Source: Paenibacillus phytorum
GTDB lineage: Bacteria > Bacillota > Bacilli > Paenibacillales > NBRC-103111
Reading direction: 5' to 3'
Assembly: GCF_013141715.1 (NCBI RefSeq)
Contig: NZ_WHOA01000125.1
Location: forward strand, 124,001-188,000
DNA length: 64,000 nt
The notes under the pieces were generated by a model. The model did not search any database. It was not told the origin of the DNA and saw nothing but the letters and a program-made list of their open reading frames with translations. The first letter of the stretch is position 1. Every line of letters starts with the position of its first letter. The position numbers and the translations under genes are program-made. Below, piece by piece: positions 60,532-64,000 of the stretch.

Positions 60532-60696
60532 TTAACAGCAGCAACAAATTGTTTGCTGTTTTTTACTACTAATTAAACCAGACAATTGCCTACTTATACT
60601 ACCATCCTTGTTTTGTGGATCGCGCTGAACAAAGTATTGTTCCATTTCCTTCGCTTTCCATTCTGCCATTTTCCCCAGTGCATACTCATTTAGCAT
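60532..60696 (-). CDS. 54-residue protein ending in four cysteines
   Basis: The gene has AAGGTGGGG before its ATG. The product starts MLNEYALGKMAEWKAKEMEQ, is polar and helical, and ends TICCCC, four consecutive cysteines at the extreme C-terminus. Such a tail can bind soft metals or trivalent arsenicals. I know no family. It lies 32 bp after the CC-rich mini-protein gene and downstream of the sigma-factor gene on the same strand, so the three probably form one unit. Confidence 0.65.
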   Translation of the reverse strand: MLNEYALGKMAEWKAKEMEQYFVQRDPQNKDGSISRQLSGLISSKKQQTICCCC

Positions 60697-60728
60697 CCCA
60701 AACCCCACCTTAACTTTAAAAATTTAAG

Positions 60729-60863
60729 TTAGCAGCAGCCAGAAGTCTTGTTTGTTTCCGTTTTGCAACAGTTTGGTTCACAGCAGTCATCGATTTGGAG
60801 ATTATCAGTGCAGCAATCATCTGCACAACAAGCATCATTGTCTGCCTTTTTTACATCTGTCAT
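60729..60863 (-). CDS. 44-residue CC-rich, metallothionein-like protein
   Basis: AGGAGG lies nine bases before the ATG. The product starts MTDVKKADNDACCADDCC and contains five Cys-Cys pairs (ACCADDCC, DDCC, NCC and a final GCC), i.e. ten cysteines in 44 residues. This is the composition of a metal-binding mini-protein, but its CC-spaced pattern is not a known metallothionein type to me. Similar CC pairs occur in the N-terminus of CadA of the same island. Buffering of Cd or As(III) is the likely role; that is inference. Confidence 0.72.
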   Translation of the reverse strand: MTDVKKADNDACCADDCCTDNLQIDDCCEPNCCKTETNKTSGCC

Positions 60864-60947
60864 ATGGATCAGCCTCCTAATTGTTTATTCAGCTATTAAG
60901 ACGGAGGTATTTACAAAAGGACGCAAATCCAATAACCTTTTTCATAA

Positions 60948-61514
60948 TTAACACAGGTTGCAGTTACAACTTACTGATTTTCTCTGATAATCAATGACGT
61001 TTCCAAGACGATCTCGCTCAATATGGCAACAAGCCAGGAGTATTTCTTTTATCTTTTCCCTGCCGCGCTGTACCCTCGATTTAGCTCCCGAGACTGAAAT
61101 TCCAAGCCGCTCTGCAAGCTGCTTTTGATTAAGAACACCTAACTCAGTCAGCAAGATCGCTTCTCTGTACTTTTCGTCCAAGTCTTGCACGATGCAGGAA
61201 AGCCAGCCACTAACAAGGTTGTTCAGATTACTTGCTTCCTCAGTCTCTTCTATAAGTTCTATCTCATCATCAAAATGGGTTTCGGCTCCATTTCTGCGGG
61301 CAGAAGTACGATAATAATCCGTTATGGCATTTCGCGTAATCTGGTACATCCAACTTTGAATTTTACTTTCGTCGGATAATGTATGAACGGAGAGATGAAT
61401 CTTTCTAAATACATCCTGTAAAATATCCTCGGCATCGAACTCGCTACGTACACGCTTTTGTATAAATGACAATAAATCCGTACTAAATCTCGTCCAAAGC
61501 TCCTCAGTTTTCAA
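60948..61514 (-). CDS. ECF-type sigma factor (SigZ-like) with cysteine-rich C-terminus
   Basis: The 188-residue product has sigma region 2 (about 5 to 75, with FDAEDILQDVFRKIH and IQSWMYQITRNAITDYYR) and region 4 (about 115 to 165, with LNQKQLAERLGISVSGAKSR). The C-terminal extension has LLACCHIERD and ends SVSCNCNLC, five cysteines and a histidine. It resembles SigZ of Bacillus. Cysteine-rich tails sense metal directly in CorE-type sigma factors, so this one may do so without an anti-sigma factor; none is encoded beside it. The start is TTG with GGAGG seven bases upstream. Confidence 0.85.
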   Translation of the reverse strand: MKTEELWTRFSTDLLSFIQKRVRSEFDAEDILQDVFRKIHLSVHTLSDESKIQSWMYQITRNAITDYYRTSARRNGAETHFDDEIELIEETEEASNLNNLVSGWLSCIVQDLDEKYREAILLTELGVLNQKQLAERLGISVSGAKSRVQRGREKIKEILLACCHIERDRLGNVIDYQRKSVSCNCNLC

Positions 61515-61530
61515 TTCATTACCTCCGATA

Positions 61531-61579
61531 TGTTTGATAATTAAATGTTAAATGAAATACTTGCAATTATCAACTATTG
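61531..61579. promoter_or_regulatory. Repeated operator between the sigma-factor and marR genes
   Basis: TTGCAATTATCAACTATTG (61561-61579) lies before marR. A related inverted copy with AATTATCAAACA lies at 61531-61548 (minus strand), facing the sigma-factor gene. A near-identical site precedes arsI at 62092. Confidence 0.6.
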
Positions 61580-61607
61580 TATGTTATAAATATTTCAGGT
61601 GATCATA

Positions 61608-62066
61608 ATGAAACAATTACCACAGTACGTAGACGTACGTGAAGTCCTTCAATTACTAGTCAGACGCTTTGGTTTACTTCAGAAAGATGGTGCCCAGTGC
61701 TGCGGCGTATCTGTCGTGCAGAGCCATATCATGTATGAGCTGCACAAACGTCCAAATATTTCTTTAAACGAGCTATCCGAAATTTTGAGCATTGATACAA
61801 GTACGCTGAGTCGTCAGGTCCAGCAACTCGTCGAGAACGATTTGATTAACCGTCTGCCTGATCCTAAGGATCGACGCTACGTTGTACTCTCTCTTACTGA
61901 AACAGGGGAGAAACAGTACGATGAGATAGCGGAGACGATGGAAGAGTATGTCCTGGGAATTTTTCAACATGTTCCTCCAGAAAAGAAGGCACAAGTCCTA
62001 GAAAGCCTTCAAATTCTTAGTGATGCAATGAGTCAAAGTCCAAATTGCTGTACGCCTCCTCTATAA
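61608..62066 (+). CDS. MarR-family regulator with cysteine pairs
   Basis: The 152-residue winged-helix protein has VVQSHIMYELHKRPNISLNE, TSTLSRQVQQLVENDLINR and PDPKDRRYVVLSLTETG, the MarR pattern. It carries a Cys pair in DGAQCCGVSVVQ near residue 27 and another at the C-terminus (NCCTPPL), which could sense trivalent arsenicals. AGGTGAT lies before the chosen ATG. It heads a group with arsI, an ArsN-type acetyltransferase and a flavoprotein, and the same operator lies before marR and arsI. Confidence 0.87.
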   Translation: MKQLPQYVDVREVLQLLVRRFGLLQKDGAQCCGVSVVQSHIMYELHKRPNISLNELSEILSIDTSTLSRQVQQLVENDLINRLPDPKDRRYVVLSLTETGEKQYDEIAETMEEYVLGIFQHVPPEKKAQVLESLQILSDAMSQSPNCCTPPL

Positions 62067-62078
62067 AGAGGAGTTCAT
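62056..62078 (+). terminator. Terminator at the end of the marR-type gene
   Basis: CTCCTCT pairs with AGAGGAG around ATAA and TTCATTTTT follows. It overlaps the marR stop, so arsI probably uses its own promoter downstream. Confidence 0.7.
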
Positions 62079-62091
62079 TTTTATCATATAG

Positions 62092-62110
62092 TTGCAAATA
62101 TCAATTATTG
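62092..62110. promoter_or_regulatory. Second copy of the MarR-type operator, upstream of arsI
   Basis: TTGCAAATATCAATTATTG differs at two of 19 bases from the site before marR (61561-61579). It lies 27 bases before the arsI start. Confidence 0.65.
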
Positions 62111-62136
62111 AAAAATTCAAGAGGAGTGTGTTAATT

Positions 62137-62619
62137 ATGAAAATGCATGTTGCTATCAACGTAAAAAACCTTGAACAATCTCTAGCGTTTTACAAAAAGT
62201 TATTTGATGCTGAACCAACCAAAGTAAAGGAGAATTATGCAAAGTTCGAGTTAGATCAGCCAGCTCTACATTTTTCCCTAAATGTCCGCGATTACGATAA
62301 CAAAGGAGTTCTTAACCATTTTGGTTTTCAAGTACAGAATACAGAAGAAGTGCTAGCAGCTAAGCACCGCCTACAAGAAGCTGGTCTGGTCTCCTTTGAT
62401 GAAATGAATACTACTTGTTGCTATGCTGTTCAAGATAAAATTTGGGTGAGTGATCCTGAGGGAAACCCATGGGAAGTGTTTTATACACGTGAGGATTCGG
62501 AATTTGAAGCAGCAGAAGATCACGTTATACCTGTTTCTTCTGTATGCTGCACAACGCCTGAACCGACAACGACTAACATTAAATTAACTGATTTCAGAGA
62601 CAAGAATACATGCTGTTAA
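62137..62619 (+). CDS. arsI: C-As lyase ArsI, second copy
   Basis: The 160-residue VOC protein is close to the first ArsI: MHVAINVKNLEQSLAFYKKL, VLNHFGFQVQNTEEVL, the As-binding NTTCCYAVQDKIWV and DPEGNPWEVFYTRED. Its C-terminus adds SVCCTTPEP and a final NTCC, giving two more cysteine pairs. AGAGGAG precedes the chosen ATG. It overlaps the next gene by ten bases and lies behind a copy of the MarR-type operator, so it is probably induced separately from the ars operon copy. Confidence 0.93.
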   Translation: MKMHVAINVKNLEQSLAFYKKLFDAEPTKVKENYAKFELDQPALHFSLNVRDYDNKGVLNHFGFQVQNTEEVLAAKHRLQEAGLVSFDEMNTTCCYAVQDKIWVSDPEGNPWEVFYTREDSEFEAAEDHVIPVSSVCCTTPEPTTTNIKLTDFRDKNTCC

Positions 62620-63098
62620 TTCGAAGAGCCACCAAAGCGGATATCTCAAGCATTCTTCAGATTTATAATCAAGGGATCGAAGACCGCATCGCTACGTTGG
62701 AATCCGAACCCAAAGATGAAATCTACATGCAAGAGTGGTACGACAAGCATCAAGGGAGATTTAGCGTTCTTGTAGCCGAAGATAATGGAATTGTTGTAGG
62801 CTGGGCTTCCATTAACCCCTATAGCAACAGATGTGCCTATGATGGTGTTGGTGATTTATCAATTTACATTCATCGGGATCATCGCGGCAAAGGGATTGGC
62901 GGTCAACTGCTTCGCGAAATCGAAACAGTGGGAAAAGAAAATAAGTTCTACAAAATTGTACTATTCACATTTCCGTTTAATCATCTAGGTCAGAGTTTGT
63001 ATCGAAAAGCAGGGTACCGCGAAGTGGGTGTATTTCAGAATCAAGGAATCCTAGATGGGGAATTTATTGATGTTATGGCAATGGAGAAGCTTTTATAG
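62610..63098 (+). CDS. GNAT acetyltransferase of the ArsN type
   Basis: The 162-residue product is a phosphinothricin-acetyltransferase-like GNAT: IRRATKADISSILQIYNQGI, VVGWASINPYSNRCAYDGVG, DLSIYIHRDHRGKGIGGQLL (acetyl-CoA loop) and AGYREVGVFQNQG. In arsenic loci this type is called ArsN1 and acetylates the organoarsenical arsinothricin; that substrate is inferred from context. Its ATG lies inside the end of arsI, so the genes are translationally coupled. Confidence 0.85.
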   Translation: MLLIRRATKADISSILQIYNQGIEDRIATLESEPKDEIYMQEWYDKHQGRFSVLVAEDNGIVVGWASINPYSNRCAYDGVGDLSIYIHRDHRGKGIGGQLLREIETVGKENKFYKIVLFTFPFNHLGQSLYRKAGYREVGVFQNQGILDGEFIDVMAMEKLL

Positions 63099-63125
63099 AG
63101 AGCTTCTAAAGGGGGGGGGACTAAC

Positions 63126-64000
63126 ATGTACGACCTAATTATTATCGGGGCAGGTCCTTACGGGATCTCACTCGCTGCACATGCGATAGCTAACAATTTG
63201 AGTTATAGAATTTTAGGGTACCCTATGGATTTTTGGAAAAACCAAATGCCACAAAATATGTTCATTCGTACGCCTCACGACTTTTGTAGTTTCTCAGACG
63301 CACAGGATGAACTTACGATTCATCGCTTTGCAAAAGAAACGGGAGTTGAGCTTGTAACACCTCTGCCTCGACCTATATTTGTTGATTATGCGATGTGGTT
63401 CGCCAAAGAAGCTGGTGTGGAATTTACCCCTGAGCTCGTTACCACCCTCTCTAAGGATGGTGAAGACTATCTCATTGAAACTGAAACGGGACAAAGTTTT
63501 CAAGCTAAAAATGTGATCATTGCGACAGGTGTTGAACATTACAAATACATGCCCGATCTGTTTCAATCCCTACCTGCACACCTCGTTTCTCATACATCTG
63601 GTTATACAAGTTTTCAAGCATTTGCAGATAAAAATGTTGCCGTTGTTGGAAGCGGACAAAGCGCATGGGAGGCAGCTGCTCTTCTGCATATAGCTGGAAG
63701 CAATGTTGAGCTTCTGTATCGAAGAGAATCCGCCAATTATGCAGGAAGCTCAGCAGATGAAATTCAGCTTCGTAATCTCGGGGACGTTTTTTATCAGTTA
63801 CCCCAAGATGAAAAACAAGAAGAATGGGGTCAATCACCAGGCAGTGTAGCCCACTTCCTAAGACCTTATGTAGAAGGAAAAGTACCTGAGACAAGTGGCA
63901 TTACGATTGTCGGAGCTGAACAAACTTCCGATGACAAGATAAAACTAATCCTATCGGATGGAACTTTGCGTGTTGTCGATCATGTCATTTCAGCATCTGG
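63126..64000 (+). CDS. Flavoprotein monooxygenase-like (ArsO-type), runs off right edge
   Basis: Some 291 residues are visible before the edge. The N-terminus MYDLIIIGAGPYGISLAAHA binds FAD, AKNVIIATGVEHY and KNVAVVGSGQSAWEAAALL mark the second (NADPH) Rossmann motif, as in class B flavoprotein monooxygenases. Flavoproteins of this kind in ars operons are named ArsO; the reaction is not established here. An unusual run of nine G (63111-63119) forms its ribosome site. It is probably co-transcribed with arsI and the acetyltransferase. Confidence 0.85.
   Translation, partial: MYDLIIIGAGPYGISLAAHAIANNLSYRILGYPMDFWKNQMPQNMFIRTPHDFCSFSDAQDELTIHRFAKETGVELVTPLPRPIFVDYAMWFAKEAGVEFTPELVTTLSKDGEDYLIETETGQSFQAKNVIIATGVEHYKYMPDLFQSLPAHLVSHTSGYTSFQAFADKNVAVVGSGQSAWEAAALLHIAGSNVELLYRRESANYAGSSADEIQLRNLGDVFYQLPQDEKQEEWGQSPGSVAHFLRPYVEGKVPETSGITIVGAEQTSDDKIKLILSDGTLRVVDHVISAS

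Noticed and set aside
43713..64000. The missing 3' half of gerE within the window
   Set aside because: I looked for a sequence coding for QKLGVKGRSQ-like residues to the right of the break and found none; it must lie beyond 64000 or be absent.
1..64000. CRISPR arrays, rRNA genes and prophage structural genes
   Set aside because: No regularly spaced repeats, rRNA sequence or capsid, tail, portal or terminase-like product is visible anywhere in the window.

Overview
The window looks like the chromosome of a Gram-positive, spore-forming Firmicute, most likely Paenibacillus or a close relative. The reasons are lonA/lonB next to clpX-clpP-tig, a complete hemAXCDB-type cluster, gerM and gerE, strong AGGAGG ribosome sites, and a fused cobA-hemD gene.

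Region 1 (1-14.6 kb) holds the end of an rluA-type gene, an NAGPA-domain exoprotein and a long minus-strand tetrapyrrole cluster: hemA, hemX, a precorrin-2 dehydrogenase, hemC, cobA-hemD, hemB, hemE, hemH, hemY and then hemL. Together they cover the path from glutamyl-tRNA to haem, with the uroporphyrinogen III branch to sirohaem and cobalamin. A plus-strand Crp/Fnr-type gene sits inside the cluster between hemY and hemL.

Region 2 (14.6-29.6 kb) is a housekeeping and proteostasis block: speD, engB, lon, lonB, an amidase, a divergent polysaccharide deacetylase, ispG, clpX, clpP, tig, a ysoA-like gene and tRNA-Arg(UCU). Region 3 (29.6-43.4 kb) has a cobalamin riboswitch ahead of a cobalt importer (cbiMNQO) and a second one ahead of a 2Fe-2S ferredoxin-like gene. 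It continues with asnB, rdgB, rph, gerM, a protein with two PgpA/YutG-like halves, an MBL hydrolase, a methyltransferase and a DUF6483-type gene.

Region 4 (43.7 kb to the right edge) is a mobile island. The sporulation regulator gene gerE keeps its sigma-K-type promoter and its first 50 codons, then breaks into foreign DNA. Immediately inside lie a large serine recombinase and a translationally coupled 58-residue protein. The island carries arsenic genes (arsC-like, arsR, arsB, arsC, arsI, and marR-arsI-arsN-monooxygenase), a MerR-controlled MerF-like module, cadC-cadA, small regulators, and a sigma factor with a cysteine-rich tail followed by two CC-rich mini-proteins. No phage structural genes are visible. 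The layout matches the known class of gene-intervening elements excised during sporulation (gin in the gerE of Bacillus cereus), here loaded with metal and metalloid resistance. The other end of gerE is not in this window, so excision and repair of the gene remain inference.
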